In this document: positions 1 to 8,590 of the stretch, one piece after another | How positions within the stretch are numbered: the first letter of the stretch is position 1 | How the letters are laid out: every line of letters begins with the position of its first letter | DNA from: DATGKG01 sp963851325 | GTDB taxonomy: Bacteria > Desulfobacterota > Binatia > Binatales > Binataceae | Assembly (NCBI GenBank): GCA_963851325.1 | Contig: CAWKOR010000001.1 | Coordinates: forward strand, 1 to 64,000 | Direction of reading: 5' to 3' | Length of the DNA stretch: 64,000 nt | Notes under the pieces: model-generated | Database searches by the model: none | The model's input: only the letters and a program-made list of their open reading frames with translations | Told to the model about the DNA's origin: nothing | Translations under genes and position numbers: made by a program

Positions 1-36
1 CCGAAGTTGGAGAAAGGGAGCGGTTCGGAAATCAGA

Positions 37-70
37 GGCGGCAGCGCTCGATGCATCGAACGCTGCCGCC
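37..70. terminator. 34-bp near-perfect inverted repeat after the 89-757 gene
   Basis: A 10-bp G+C-rich stem (37-46 pairs with 61-70) encloses a second 12-bp palindrome (48-59), with a single mismatch between them. It lies just beyond the stop codon of the minus-strand gene that ends at 89, so a transcription stop or mRNA-stabilising hairpin for that gene is the likely role. There is no long T-run on the minus strand, so factor-independent termination is not certain. Confidence 0.5.
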
Positions 71-88
71 AAGAAAAGAAAGTCGTCG

Positions 89-757
89 TTACTGTGGGAG
101 GCTGGCCGCCAGCTTGCCATCCGCACCATAGATGAAAAGCGCGGCGCGGTTTTGCTGATCCAGCGATAGCGCCGCATGCGTGATGCCGCCGCCCAGCAGC
201 GCGATGCCCGCCGTTCCCGCTTGCGTGACGGTCAGCCCGATGCGCGGCTGAGTCGCATCCGAGAGGCGCATGATCGATTCGCCCGCGTCGGTAGTTTCCA
301 TCGAAGCGCGCTGCCCACCCTTGGCGTCGACCAGCGCAATGTTGGATGCGCCGCCATCGTTGACCGCCATCCCCATGCGAGGCGCGCCCTTGTCGTCGAA
401 CAGGCGCATCCGCGAAACGCCGCGCGAGAGGCTGACCTCGGCGCGGGTCTTTCCGCTCGCATCGTAGAGGCCGAGGGCGGGAACGCCATCGTGCGCGACG
501 CCCAAACCGGCGCGCAACTTGCCGGTGTCATCGAGGAGACGCAACTCCGCCACGCCTTTGGCGGTCACGTCGAGCAGCGCGCGGGTGGTGCCGTCCTTGT
601 CAACCAGGGTGAATTCATGCGCCGTGATGTTCTTGGGGATGGCGGCCGCGCCCAACTGAGGCACCGCGGCGGGCCAGAAATGTTCCGCGGCAGCGCCGCC
701 GACCAGGGAAAACACCGCGGTCACGATGATGAGCGAGAATTTTTCGGTCCAGGACAT
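89..757 (-). CDS. Membrane-anchored protein of short beta repeats, function unknown
   Basis: The 222-residue product begins with a single hydrophobic segment (about residues 7-25) that would act as a membrane anchor or uncleaved signal. The rest is about seven degenerate repeats of roughly 20-25 residues, each with a core like L-x-D-x-x-G-x-x-R-A-x-L-x-V, alternating hydrophobic strands with Asp/Gly turns. This suggests a repetitive beta structure outside the membrane. I do not recognise a named family and assign no function. It is followed by a strong hairpin and is transcribed divergently from the GST-like gene at 979. Confidence 0.75.
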   Translation of the reverse strand: MSWTEKFSLIIVTAVFSLVGGAAAEHFWPAAVPQLGAAAIPKNITAHEFTLVDKDGTTRALLDVTAKGVAELRLLDDTGKLRAGLGVAHDGVPALGLYDASGKTRAEVSLSRGVSRMRLFDDKGAPRMGMAVNDGGASNIALVDAKGGQRASMETTDAGESIMRLSDATQPRIGLTVTQAGTAGIALLGGGITHAALSLDQQNRAALFIYGADGKLAASLPQ

Positions 758-978
758 GGTCAGAATCTCCTCTCGATTGCCCCGTTGCTGAGGTTGTCTA
801 GAAAATCTAGCAAGCGCGATGGGGGTCGCAAAACCCGCGTTAATCGCTCCGGCGGGCGCGGCGGACCTCGCCCCGGCCGGCCGGCTCGCAGCGGGACATT
901 GACAAGCAACCGTGCGAGAGTGTCAGTCTCGGAGCGGAGCCAAAATTCGCGCCGGTCGCTCAATTGAGGATGAAGCCA

Positions 979-1977
979 ATGGCAGAGCAGTATCGCATCT
1001 TCGGGGTTGAAATGTCGCCCTACTCGGTGAAGGTTCGTTCCTACTTTCGGTACAAGGGCATTGCGCATAAGTGGATCCCGCGCAACCAGGACAAGCAGGG
1101 CGAGTATGCGAAATACGCCAAGCTGCCGATCGTGCCGCTGGTGGTGACGCCGCAGGATGAGGGCATCCAGGATTCGACGCCGATTATCGATCGAGTCGAG
1201 GCGCAACATCCGCAGCCGTCGATCCATCCGGGCGACCCGGTGGCGGCGTTCATTTCGGTGCTGCTGGAGGAGTTCGGCGACGAGTGGGGCAACAAATGGA
1301 TGTTTCATTATCGCTGGGCGCGCGAGGTGGATCAGATTGCCTGCGCGGGACGCATCGCGCGCTCGATGATGGCGATCGCGGACGAGAAACAGTTGGCGAG
1401 TGCGATCGAGCAAGTGCGCGGGCGGATGGTCGGTCGGGTGTGGTTCGTGGGCTCCAACCCGCAGACGGCGCCGCAAATCGAGGAATCATTTTGCACCACG
1501 CTTGACCTGCTGGAAGCGCATCTGAGCAATCGCGCGTACCTGTTCGGGGCGCGGCCGGCATACGGCGACTTCGCGATGTGGGGGCAGATCTACAATGCAT
1601 GGACGGATCCGACGCCGGGGGCGCTGATCGAATCGCGCGCGCCCAATGTGCTCGCGTGGGTGCATCGGATGTTGTGGCCTCGCGCGGAGGGGGAATTCGA
1701 ATCGTGGGGCAGCCTCGAGCCTACGATGATGCCGCTGCTCAAGAGCCAGGTCGGCGCGCTCTTCATGCCATGGACGGTAGCCAACGCGGCGGCCATCGCA
1801 AGCGGACAGGAAGAGTTCAGCGTCGAGCTGGCCGGGCGGACCTGGACGCAGAAGCCGCAGAAGTATCACGCGAAGTCGCTCGGCGTGTTGCGTCAGAAGT
1901 ATGCGGCATTGAGCGATCGTCGCGCGCTGGATGCGGTGCTGGAACGCGCGGGCTGTATAGCCGGACTGCGCGGCTGA
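979..1977 (+). CDS. Glutathione S-transferase family protein
   Basis: The 332-residue protein has an N-terminal thioredoxin-fold GST domain (residues ~5-80, with an S-P-Y-S segment at 13-16 in the usual catalytic/glutathione-contact position) and a long, mainly helical C-terminal region. It is about 100 residues longer than a standard GST, like the extended GST-like proteins of hydrocarbon-degrading bacteria. The ATG at 979 is preferred because GAGGA (966-970) sits 8 nt upstream; TTG 964 and ATG 970 are in frame but overlap that site. The substrate is unknown; glutathione-dependent detoxification or redox chemistry is inferred from the family. Confidence 0.8.
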   Translation: MAEQYRIFGVEMSPYSVKVRSYFRYKGIAHKWIPRNQDKQGEYAKYAKLPIVPLVVTPQDEGIQDSTPIIDRVEAQHPQPSIHPGDPVAAFISVLLEEFGDEWGNKWMFHYRWAREVDQIACAGRIARSMMAIADEKQLASAIEQVRGRMVGRVWFVGSNPQTAPQIEESFCTTLDLLEAHLSNRAYLFGARPAYGDFAMWGQIYNAWTDPTPGALIESRAPNVLAWVHRMLWPRAEGEFESWGSLEPTMMPLLKSQVGALFMPWTVANAAAIASGQEEFSVELAGRTWTQKPQKYHAKSLGVLRQKYAALSDRRALDAVLERAGCIAGLRG

Positions 1978-2110
1978 GCGCGCATCCGCGAGCGCCGCTT
2001 CGCGATTTTCGAGCATAGCACGCCTCACAAAATGATGGCCTTCGCTGACTGGATGTTCAGCAGAGGCCGACTTTTGCACATCTTCCCCTTCTCCCCGTAG
2101 CAGATCGTGT

Positions 2111-2128
2111 GGATGAACTAGTTCATCC
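2111..2128. promoter_or_regulatory. 18-bp perfect palindrome, candidate operator of the virion module
   Basis: GGATGAACTAGTTCATCC is an exact inverted repeat centred 36 bp upstream of the first virion gene start (ATG 2156). The size and symmetry are those of a dimeric repressor or activator site. No regulator gene is adjacent, so the cognate protein is unknown. Confidence 0.45.
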
Positions 2129-2155
2129 TTATTGCTTTCGCAAATTCCCGGCACA

Positions 2156-3271
2156 ATGCGCTCGATGAATGAATCTTCTTATACCCGCGCCGGTAGTGAT
2201 CGAAGCGGGAGCCCAGGCAAGTTCCTCGGGTTCTCCCACTTCGACACCGCCGGCGCGCCAGCCTTCGGCGTCGAGAGCGACAGCGTCACGCCACCGGAAT
2301 GGATCCAGCTGGTCCCGGCCGGCAGCTTCCATGGGCGCGACGGCCGCGGACCTTATGTGCTCGCGGATCCCGCGGCAGTCATCGGCGCGACCAAGGCATT
2401 GCGCATGAAGGCGGGGATTCCGATCGACTATGACCATGCGACCGACTTTGCCGCGTCGCAGGGAAGTCCCGCTCCAGCGGCAGGATGGATCACCGAATTC
2501 GCGATTCGCGACGGCGCGATCTGGGGCCGCGTGGAATGGACCGAGCGCGCCGCCATCGCAATCCGGGCGCTCGAGTATCGGTACATCTCGCCGGTCTTCC
2601 AATACTCGCCGAGCGACGGCACCATCACGCGGCTGCTGCGCGCCGGCCTGACCAACAATCCGAATCTTTACCTGACCGCGATCTCGGCGGCCGGAGACGA
2701 GGAAAGCAACATGGACGAATTTCTCAAGCAGCTTCGCGAAACGCTCGGGCTCTCTTCCGATGCATCAACCAACGACATTCTGAAGCGGACCGACGCGATG
2801 GTCGCTACGGCTACCAGTGCCGATAAGACCGGCGCTGCGCTACATCGCGGCGAAGGCGTCGATCCCGCGCGTTATGTCGCGGTTGCGGAGTTTCAGCAGG
2901 CGCTCACGGAACTCAATGCGATCAAGATGGAGCGGGCGTTGGAAAAGGCCGAGCATGCGGTCGATGAGGCGATTCGATCGGGCAAGCTGGTGCCGGCGCA
3001 TCGCGAATGGGCCGTCGCATATTGCGCAGCCGATCCCAAGGGCTTCGACGCGTTCGCCGCGCGTCAACCGCTGGCGCTGCCCGGCGAGATGAACCTGGGA
3101 GGCGATCCGCGCGTCGCGCTATCGCGATCGTATGCGGGCACGATGCTAAGTGCGACCGAGGTAGCGATCTGCGGTCTGCTCGGCGTCACACCTAAGGACT
3201 TCCTGAGTCGCAAAGGCGCCGGCGCAGACTTTCTGCATCTCAACAAGGATCAGGCGGCTTCGAATCTCTAA
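2156..3271 (+). CDS. Mu-like prophage head protease (gpI) with scaffold region
   Basis: The 371-residue protein matches the Mu I protein plan: an N-terminal capsid-maturation protease (residues ~25-175, with the family-typical I-D-Y-D-H-A-T and Y-R-Y-I-S-P-V-F segments) followed by an acidic/helical scaffold-like half (~186-371). It would assemble the prohead and cleave the scaffold. The start is ATG 2156 or ATG 2165; a TTG at 2132 is in frame but less likely, as no upstream candidate has a strong ribosome site. It is the first gene of the virion cluster, 45 bp after the 18-bp palindrome. Portal and terminase genes, which normally precede it, are missing. Confidence 0.85.
   Translation: MRSMNESSYTRAGSDRSGSPGKFLGFSHFDTAGAPAFGVESDSVTPPEWIQLVPAGSFHGRDGRGPYVLADPAAVIGATKALRMKAGIPIDYDHATDFAASQGSPAPAAGWITEFAIRDGAIWGRVEWTERAAIAIRALEYRYISPVFQYSPSDGTITRLLRAGLTNNPNLYLTAISAAGDEESNMDEFLKQLRETLGLSSDASTNDILKRTDAMVATATSADKTGAALHRGEGVDPARYVAVAEFQQALTELNAIKMERALEKAEHAVDEAIRSGKLVPAHREWAVAYCAADPKGFDAFAARQPLALPGEMNLGGDPRVALSRSYAGTMLSATEVAICGLLGVTPKDFLSRKGAGADFLHLNKDQAASNL
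2711..3271 (+). CDS. Internal in-frame start giving a scaffold protein (Mu gpZ-like)
   Basis: Within the protease gene an in-frame ATG at 2711 is preceded by GAGGA (2699-2703) with 7-nt spacing. It would yield the C-terminal 186 residues alone. In phage Mu the I gene likewise contains an internal start producing the scaffold Z. The internal ribosome site is seen in the sequence; use of it is inferred by analogy. Confidence 0.5.
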   Translation: MDEFLKQLRETLGLSSDASTNDILKRTDAMVATATSADKTGAALHRGEGVDPARYVAVAEFQQALTELNAIKMERALEKAEHAVDEAIRSGKLVPAHREWAVAYCAADPKGFDAFAARQPLALPGEMNLGGDPRVALSRSYAGTMLSATEVAICGLLGVTPKDFLSRKGAGADFLHLNKDQAASNL

Positions 3272-3298
3272 CTCTAATCGAATCGGCAAGGTGAAAAG

Positions 3299-3781
3299 AT
3301 GGCGGCACTGACTAGCTCTCGAAACACGCCCGAAATGGCCGACGGCGGGCGCATCCGCGTGGTGAATGTCGAGGCGAACACCACAATCTATCTGGGCGGG
3401 ATGGTCGCGATAAACGCGGCCGGCAATGCAGTCCCCGCATCGGCGACTACCAGCACTGCCAACGACCAGAAGGTCATCGGGCGCGCGGAATATGTCGTCA
3501 ATGGCACTCCGGCGCAGAATGCGGCGAACAACCCTGGCACGGCGGGCGCGATTCAAATTGCCGTGCGCAAGGGTGTCTTCATGTATGCGCAGGATAGCTC
3601 GATCACCGGCGCGTCCGTAGGCAGCCCGTGCTTCGCGCTCGACGATAACAATGTAACGGCTACCGATCGGGCCTCCGGCGCTGCGGTGCAGCAATACGCA
3701 GTTGCGGGGCAAGTAGTCGCGGTCGATGCTTCCGGTGAAGTGTGGGTCGATTTCTGGCATCAGGCCGCGGCGGCCGCGTAA
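3299..3781 (+). CDS. DUF2190-type capsid cement/decoration protein
   Basis: The 160-residue small, Ala/Gly/Val-rich beta protein sits between the protease and the major capsid protein. Its early segment (N-T-T-I-Y-L-G-G-M-V-A-I-N) and its closing V-D-A-S-G-E-V-W-V-D-F are typical of DUF2190 decoration proteins, which cap and stabilise expanded capsids. It lies 27 bp after the protease and 31 bp before the capsid gene, so they are presumably co-transcribed. Its retention argues that a head, not only a tail, is still built. Confidence 0.75.
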   Translation: MAALTSSRNTPEMADGGRIRVVNVEANTTIYLGGMVAINAAGNAVPASATTSTANDQKVIGRAEYVVNGTPAQNAANNPGTAGAIQIAVRKGVFMYAQDSSITGASVGSPCFALDDNNVTATDRASGAAVQQYAVAGQVVAVDASGEVWVDFWHQAAAAA

Positions 3782-3812
3782 GCCTACCAATTAGCAAGGA
3801 GCTATAACCAAG

Positions 3813-4763
3813 ATGGAAGTATCTTCACAAAACCTCTCCGCTCTGTTTACCGGCTTCGATGTGGTCTTTCAGCGCGGATTCGAGAAGCCTCCCTCATACT
3901 ACGAATCGATATGCTCAATCGTTCGGTCCTCCAGCCGCGTGAGCACCTATCCTTGGTTGGGCCGCACGACCAAATTTCGTGAATGGCTCGGCGACCGGGT
4001 CATCCAGGCTCTCGAAGCGCATTCCTATACCATCGCCAATCGTAACTTCGAAGACACGGTGTCGATCGATCGCAACGACATTGAGGATGACACCTACGGA
4101 GTCTATGAACCGATCATCGAGCAGCTAGGATGGGACACCAAGGTGCATCCGGACATGCTGCTCTTTCAGATGATCAAAAACTCGGTGACTACTCCGTCGA
4201 GTGTCATCGGGTATGACGGCCAGCCGTTTTTCTCATCGACCCATCCTGTAGGTCCGATGGGACGCGCGGATGCGGATTCGACAGCTTCGAACATCAACAG
4301 CTCTGGTTCAGGTGCCTACTGGTTTCTCATCGACGCCTCGCGCGCAATCCGGCCCTTCATCTTTCAGCTTCGACGTGAGTATGCGGTTACGCGAATGAGC
4401 TCGGTCAACGATGAGGCGGTCTTCACCCGCCGCGAGTTTCGCTACGGCGTGGACGGCCGCGCGAACACCGGAGTCGGGCTCTGGCAGCTAGCATACGCGA
4501 GCAACCAGGATCTCTCGAATCCAGCGAACTATGGTGCGGCGCGTGCGGCGATGCGGTCGTTGAAGACCGATGCTGCAATGCCATTCGGCACGCTGTCGAG
4601 TGGTAAAGGCGTCTATCTGCTGGTGCCTCCAACGCTGGAGGAAGTGGGACGTCAGCTCCTGAATTCCGAGTTCATGGGAGGTACCGGTTCCAGCGCTAGC
4701 GTGTCGACCACCAACATCTGGAGAAATAGCGCCGAGCTGATTGTAAGCGAGTACCTGGCCTAG
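3813..4763 (+). CDS. Mu-like major head protein gpT
   Basis: This 316-residue protein is a full-length match to the Mu gpT-type major capsid family: an N-terminal L-F-T-G-F-D-V-V-F-Q-R-G segment, the W-L-G-(x)n-F-R-E-W stretch near residues 50-60, and the repeated D-R-N-D-I-E-D-D-T-Y-G pattern near 90. It forms the icosahedral shell. AAGGAG lies about 10 nt before the ATG. No truncation or frameshift is seen. Confidence 0.9.
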   Translation: MEVSSQNLSALFTGFDVVFQRGFEKPPSYYESICSIVRSSSRVSTYPWLGRTTKFREWLGDRVIQALEAHSYTIANRNFEDTVSIDRNDIEDDTYGVYEPIIEQLGWDTKVHPDMLLFQMIKNSVTTPSSVIGYDGQPFFSSTHPVGPMGRADADSTASNINSSGSGAYWFLIDASRAIRPFIFQLRREYAVTRMSSVNDEAVFTRREFRYGVDGRANTGVGLWQLAYASNQDLSNPANYGAARAAMRSLKTDAAMPFGTLSSGKGVYLLVPPTLEEVGRQLLNSEFMGGTGSSASVSTTNIWRNSAELIVSEYLA

Positions 4764-4778
4764 GAAAGTAAGGATTTT

Positions 4779-5213
4779 ATGAGCTACGCGACGCCTCAGG
4801 ACATCATCAATCGCTATCCGAATCGCGACTTGGTCCAGCTCACCAACGAGGATCCGACAGTCACTACTATCAACAGTACCGCGCTTCAGCAGGCGCTGGA
4901 CGATGCGTCGGCGGAGATCGACGGGTATCTTGGTGGACGCTTTACCTTACCGCTGACCGATGTCCCGGAAGTACTGCAGCGGCTTGCTTGTGATGTAGCC
5001 ATCTACCGCCTGCAGTCCTTGAGGCCGATCCATGACCTTGCAGACGCACGACGTCGCTATGACGATGCGATCGCTACGCTGACCAAGGTCGCCGGCGGCG
5101 AGATGACTCTGGGTATCGGCGCGGACGGTCATCAAACATCCATCGCACAAGGGGCCGAACAGACCGCGGGTCCAGTGCGAGTATTCAGTCGCAAACGCAT
5201 GAGGGGATTCTAG
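4779..5213 (+). CDS. DUF1320 (Mu gp36-like) head-tail adaptor
   Basis: The 144-residue protein starts with Y-A-T-P-Q-D-I-I-N-R-Y and contains the helical D-D-A-S-A-E-I-D-G-Y-L-G-G-R-F segment diagnostic of DUF1320 (Mu gp36/gpJ). Such proteins fold like phage head-completion adaptors and sit between the portal vertex and the tail. It lies 15 bp after the capsid gene and 4 bp before the gp37-like gene. Finding an adaptor without a portal gene nearby is notable. Confidence 0.85.
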   Translation: MSYATPQDIINRYPNRDLVQLTNEDPTVTTINSTALQQALDDASAEIDGYLGGRFTLPLTDVPEVLQRLACDVAIYRLQSLRPIHDLADARRRYDDAIATLTKVAGGEMTLGIGADGHQTSIAQGAEQTAGPVRVFSRKRMRGF

Positions 5214-5217
5214 GAAA

Positions 5218-6024
5218 ATGGGAGTCGCTTTCGACACGCCATGGATTGGTCAGCAATTCACGCCGCCCACCCCGGTCGACGTTGCAAGCATCGAAGCGGC
5301 CATAGTCGCGCGGTTGCGTGAAATGGTTACTTCGATCGAGATTCTCCATTTCCCGGATAACCCTAAGACCTATCGCTTGACGCATAGAATCGGCGCGGCG
5401 CTGATCGTATATCGCGGATCGGACTACGGAAAGGTAGTACATACCGCCTCGATCATCCAGGAACGCAAAATGGAGTTCGATGTCACCGTGTTAGTCCGCG
5501 ATTTAGGATGGAGCGTGGGCGGGACTCCGGCAGCGACCTCCCCCGGAGCATACGCCATCCTGGAAACGATCCGCGCCGCGCTGACCGGGTACCTGATTCC
5601 CGGTGCACGCAAGATCTTCATGGTGCGAGACAAGTTCGTTGAGCGTGATGCCGACGGCGGTGTTTGGATGTACCTGCTGACAGTTGCGGTGACGACCATG
5701 GCGCTTGAATCTTCCGCGATTGAGGAGTTCCCTCTGTTCGTCAAGGGGGTAGCGCTCGAGACCAGCGGTGAAAGCACGGTCACAGTCGGAGCGCAGGGGT
5801 TTACCTTCGATTCCCAGGATCAAGTTCAACTTCCCAACAGCAACATCGTCGCAATCACGGTTAGTTCGCTCGACGCTTCACCATTCATAACCGGCACCGA
5901 CTTCAGCTTGGACCCGGTAAATGGAGTCGTCACGCGGATACCGTCGGGCGGCATTGCAAGTGGCGCCCTGGTCGACATCGCATGGAGCTATGCCGACGCG
6001 GCGATAGCTACATCGGGAGAATAA
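5218..6024 (+). CDS. Mu gp37-like (DUF1834) tail protein with an extra C-terminal beta domain
   Basis: Residues ~1-175 match the gp37/DUF1834 family, which follows gp36 in Mu-like phages and is thought to act at the head-tail junction. At 268 residues it is longer than the usual ~170-200. The extra region (~185-266) is a beta domain with the pattern T-D-F-x-L-D-x-x-N-G-V-V-T-x-I-P-x-G followed by A-x-G-A-x-V. The same pattern occurs inside the sheath protein encoded next door, so the two probably share a duplicated domain. Confidence 0.75.
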   Translation: MGVAFDTPWIGQQFTPPTPVDVASIEAAIVARLREMVTSIEILHFPDNPKTYRLTHRIGAALIVYRGSDYGKVVHTASIIQERKMEFDVTVLVRDLGWSVGGTPAATSPGAYAILETIRAALTGYLIPGARKIFMVRDKFVERDADGGVWMYLLTVAVTTMALESSAIEEFPLFVKGVALETSGESTVTVGAQGFTFDSQDQVQLPNSNIVAITVSSLDASPFITGTDFSLDPVNGVVTRIPSGGIASGALVDIAWSYADAAIATSGE

Positions 6025-6090
6025 GCAGCCGCGAGCCTATAGGCCACGGTTGAGCCGGAGACTCAATCTTCAAGATCGTATGGTGAAACA

Positions 6091-7632
6091 ATGCCAGCAA
6101 GTTTTTTACATGGAATTGAAGTGATCGAAGTCGGCAGCGGTCCGGTGCCAGTGACAGTGGTAAAGTCCGCAGTCGTCGGACTGGTCGGCACCGCTCCTTC
6201 CTGGGCGGTCGAAGCGCCGGCCATCGCACCGAATGTCAATGCGCCCACGCTGGTGTCATCGGCGCTGGATGCGGCCAACTTCGGCCCGAGCGTAAGCGGG
6301 TACACGATTCCTTACGCGCTGGCCGCGATCCAGAATCAAGGCGCGGGTCAGGTAATCGCGGTCAATGTATTCGACCCGGCGACGCACGTTACATCGGTCG
6401 CTGCCACAGCCTTTCCTTTCAATGCTCAGGGTGTAGTCAACCTGGGGCACATGGGAGTGTCGAGCGTAGTGATCACCAGTGATCCTGCCGGCACTACCTA
6501 CGACGCGGACACCGACTACACGCTCGATGCGCTAAACGGGATAGTCACTATTATTCCCACCGGATCCGGCGGTCATATCGCTGCGGGGGCCACGGTGTTG
6601 GTGTCCTTTGACTATGCCGATCCGACCAAGGTTGAAGACTCAGACATTATCGGCGGCGTGACGAATGGAGTTTTCACTGGAATCCAGGCACTCCAGACCA
6701 CTTATGGAACCATGGGTTTTTTCGCGAAGATCCTGATCGCTCCGGGTTACTCGCAATCCGCCGATGTCGCAACGTCGCAGATAGCAATGGCCAACAAGAT
6801 TCGCGCGATCGCTCTGGTAGACTCTCCGCCGTCGACGCCGGTCGCAAGCGCAATCAGCAACCGCGGCTTGGCGGGGAATGCGTTCAACACCTCCAGCAAG
6901 CGGGCCGTCCTTTGCTATCCCCAGGAAACGTTCTTCGATACCGGCATCATACCGTCGGGAATAACTTTGAGCTCGACTGGCGCGCCGATAGTCACTCGGG
7001 CAAATTCCCTGGGGGTCGGGCCTTATTCTTCGTGGGTAGCCGGCGCCATAGCGGCTCGCGACCTGGCGAACGGATACTGGTGGTCTCCTTCCAACTCTGA
7101 GATAGAAGGCGTTCTCGGACCCGATGTACAACTTTACTCATCGGCGATCGATTCCACGTCGGACGTGAACAACCTGAACTCGAGCGGAATACTTACCGTC
7201 TTCAACGCTTTCGGGACCGGCTTCCGTGTGTGGGGGAATCGTTCATCTGCATACCCCAGCACCACTGCGCCGGACAATTTCATAAATGTGCGCAGAACCA
7301 TCGACGTAATCGAGGAATCGGTCGAACTCGCAATGCTGCAGTTCATCGATCAGCCAATCTCCAATGCGCTCATCACAGCTATTCTGGCAACCGTGAATTC
7401 CTTTCTGCGGACTTTGATTCAGCGGGGCGCGGTGGTGGCTGCAAGTGCAAGCTATGATCCGGCAATGAATCCGCCCACGCAAATTGCCGCGGGGCAGCTG
7501 GTGTTTGACATCGACGTTATGCCGCCACCTCCTGCTGAGCGCCTCACCTTCCAGACTTTCATCGATGTCACTCTACTCCGGCAGCTGGGTCAGACGAGCG
7601 CCCTGACCACCTCCGCGTTAGCTACCGCTTAA
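6091..7632 (+). CDS. Contractile tail sheath protein (Mu gpL-like)
   Basis: The 513-residue protein begins with a conserved sheath N-terminus (F-L-H-G-I-E-V-I-E-V) and ends with the L-x-F-x-x-F-I-D-V-T-L-L-R-x-L family terminus. Residues ~107-180 form an inserted beta domain (T-D-Y-T-L-D-A-L-N-G-I-V-T-I-I-P-T-G) of the type that decorates many sheath proteins. Contraction of sheath subunits drives the tube through the target envelope. It is followed 26 bp later by the tube gene, the invariant order in contractile systems. Confidence 0.92.
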   Translation: MPASFLHGIEVIEVGSGPVPVTVVKSAVVGLVGTAPSWAVEAPAIAPNVNAPTLVSSALDAANFGPSVSGYTIPYALAAIQNQGAGQVIAVNVFDPATHVTSVAATAFPFNAQGVVNLGHMGVSSVVITSDPAGTTYDADTDYTLDALNGIVTIIPTGSGGHIAAGATVLVSFDYADPTKVEDSDIIGGVTNGVFTGIQALQTTYGTMGFFAKILIAPGYSQSADVATSQIAMANKIRAIALVDSPPSTPVASAISNRGLAGNAFNTSSKRAVLCYPQETFFDTGIIPSGITLSSTGAPIVTRANSLGVGPYSSWVAGAIAARDLANGYWWSPSNSEIEGVLGPDVQLYSSAIDSTSDVNNLNSSGILTVFNAFGTGFRVWGNRSSAYPSTTAPDNFINVRRTIDVIEESVELAMLQFIDQPISNALITAILATVNSFLRTLIQRGAVVAASASYDPAMNPPTQIAAGQLVFDIDVMPPPPAERLTFQTFIDVTLLRQLGQTSALTTSALATA

Positions 7633-7658
7633 CATCGACAAGGTATCGAGGTATTCGG

Positions 7659-8177
7659 ATGAACATTCAGATCAATTCTCTAGCCAACGCGAATGTCTAT
7701 ATCGACGGTGTTGGCCTGCTCGGACGGGCAGAAGAAGTCGAAATCCCGCAGCCGCGACATCGGATGATCGACTACAAAGGTCTTGGGATGGTCGGAACCG
7801 CGGAATTGTGGAGCGGAGTGGACAAACTCGAGGCAAAGATAAAATGGGCTTCCTTCGATGCGGAAACCTTAACGATGTCGGCGAGCCCCTTCCAGACTCA
7901 CTCTTTCCAGGTTCGCGGAAGTCTCGAACAGTACACTAGCCAAGGCCGTTCGGCGGAGTTACCCGTCGTCTACTTGATGACCGGGGTGTTCAAGGATGCC
8001 GGCACCGCCAATCTCCGGCATCAGTCTATGGTAGAGACGAATTCAACTGTCAGCGTCTATCACTGCGAACTGTACGTCGCCGGAACTCAAATCTACCTCT
8101 ACGACGTGTTCGCGAATGTATACGTCGTGGGCGGCGTCGATCAACTGTCCACCTTTCGCACGAATCTGGGCGGCTGA
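7659..8177 (+). CDS. Major tail tube protein (P2 FII family)
   Basis: At 172 residues this is the usual length for FII-type tube proteins, with the characteristic early motif (N-V-Y-I-D-G) and the middle M-I-D-Y-K-G-L-G-M-V-G-T-A-E-L-W segment. It polymerises into the inner tube surrounded by the sheath. The gene is complete. Confidence 0.9.
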   Translation: MNIQINSLANANVYIDGVGLLGRAEEVEIPQPRHRMIDYKGLGMVGTAELWSGVDKLEAKIKWASFDAETLTMSASPFQTHSFQVRGSLEQYTSQGRSAELPVVYLMTGVFKDAGTANLRHQSMVETNSTVSVYHCELYVAGTQIYLYDVFANVYVVGGVDQLSTFRTNLGG

Positions 8178-8230
8178 CCGATAACGAACGATGACAAACA
8201 TTGTGTCGCAAGTGATGAGGAGTATGTCCG

Positions 8231-8590
8231 ATGAGATCTGATGATCTGTCAGTCAATGGAGTGAAGCTTCATGACGCACCCGAAGCCGAACCAAAAGACA
8301 GGAGTGTCCTGGTCCTCCCTTCGGGCAGAAGCGCGGCTATTCGTAAGGGCTTCGGGCGCGACCTTATGCGCGCTCAACGAGTGGTGGGTATATCGAGCGA
8401 TCCCAATGCGGTGGTGTTTGCGTTAATCGCAGAGCTGGTCGAGATCGATGGCGAGAAGCTCCTCTACGAGGACCTTCTCGCGATGGATCTCAACGACGTG
8501 CTCGCGCTGCAGTCTGAGGTGGCGGGCGCAAATTTTCAGGGCCCTCCGCCGGCGCCTTCGCAGCACTCGTTCACTTCGGATTCGGAGTAA
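8231..8590 (+). CDS. Phage tail assembly chaperone, zero-frame product (gpE/gp41-like)
   Basis: The 119-residue product lies between tube and tape-measure genes, where contractile phages encode the tail assembly chaperone. The core (R-x-A-x-I-R-K-G-F-G-R-D-L-M-R-A-Q, about residues 38-60, and the acidic D-L-L-A-M-D-L-N-D-V-L-A-L-Q segment near 85-98) is family-like. The tail after the slippery heptamer is low-complexity Pro/Ser and looks like read-out of a non-preferred frame, as expected for the short form of a frameshifting pair. Confidence 0.8.
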   Translation: MRSDDLSVNGVKLHDAPEAEPKDRSVLVLPSGRSAAIRKGFGRDLMRAQRVVGISSDPNAVVFALIAELVEIDGEKLLYEDLLAMDLNDVLALQSEVAGANFQGPPPAPSQHSFTSDSE

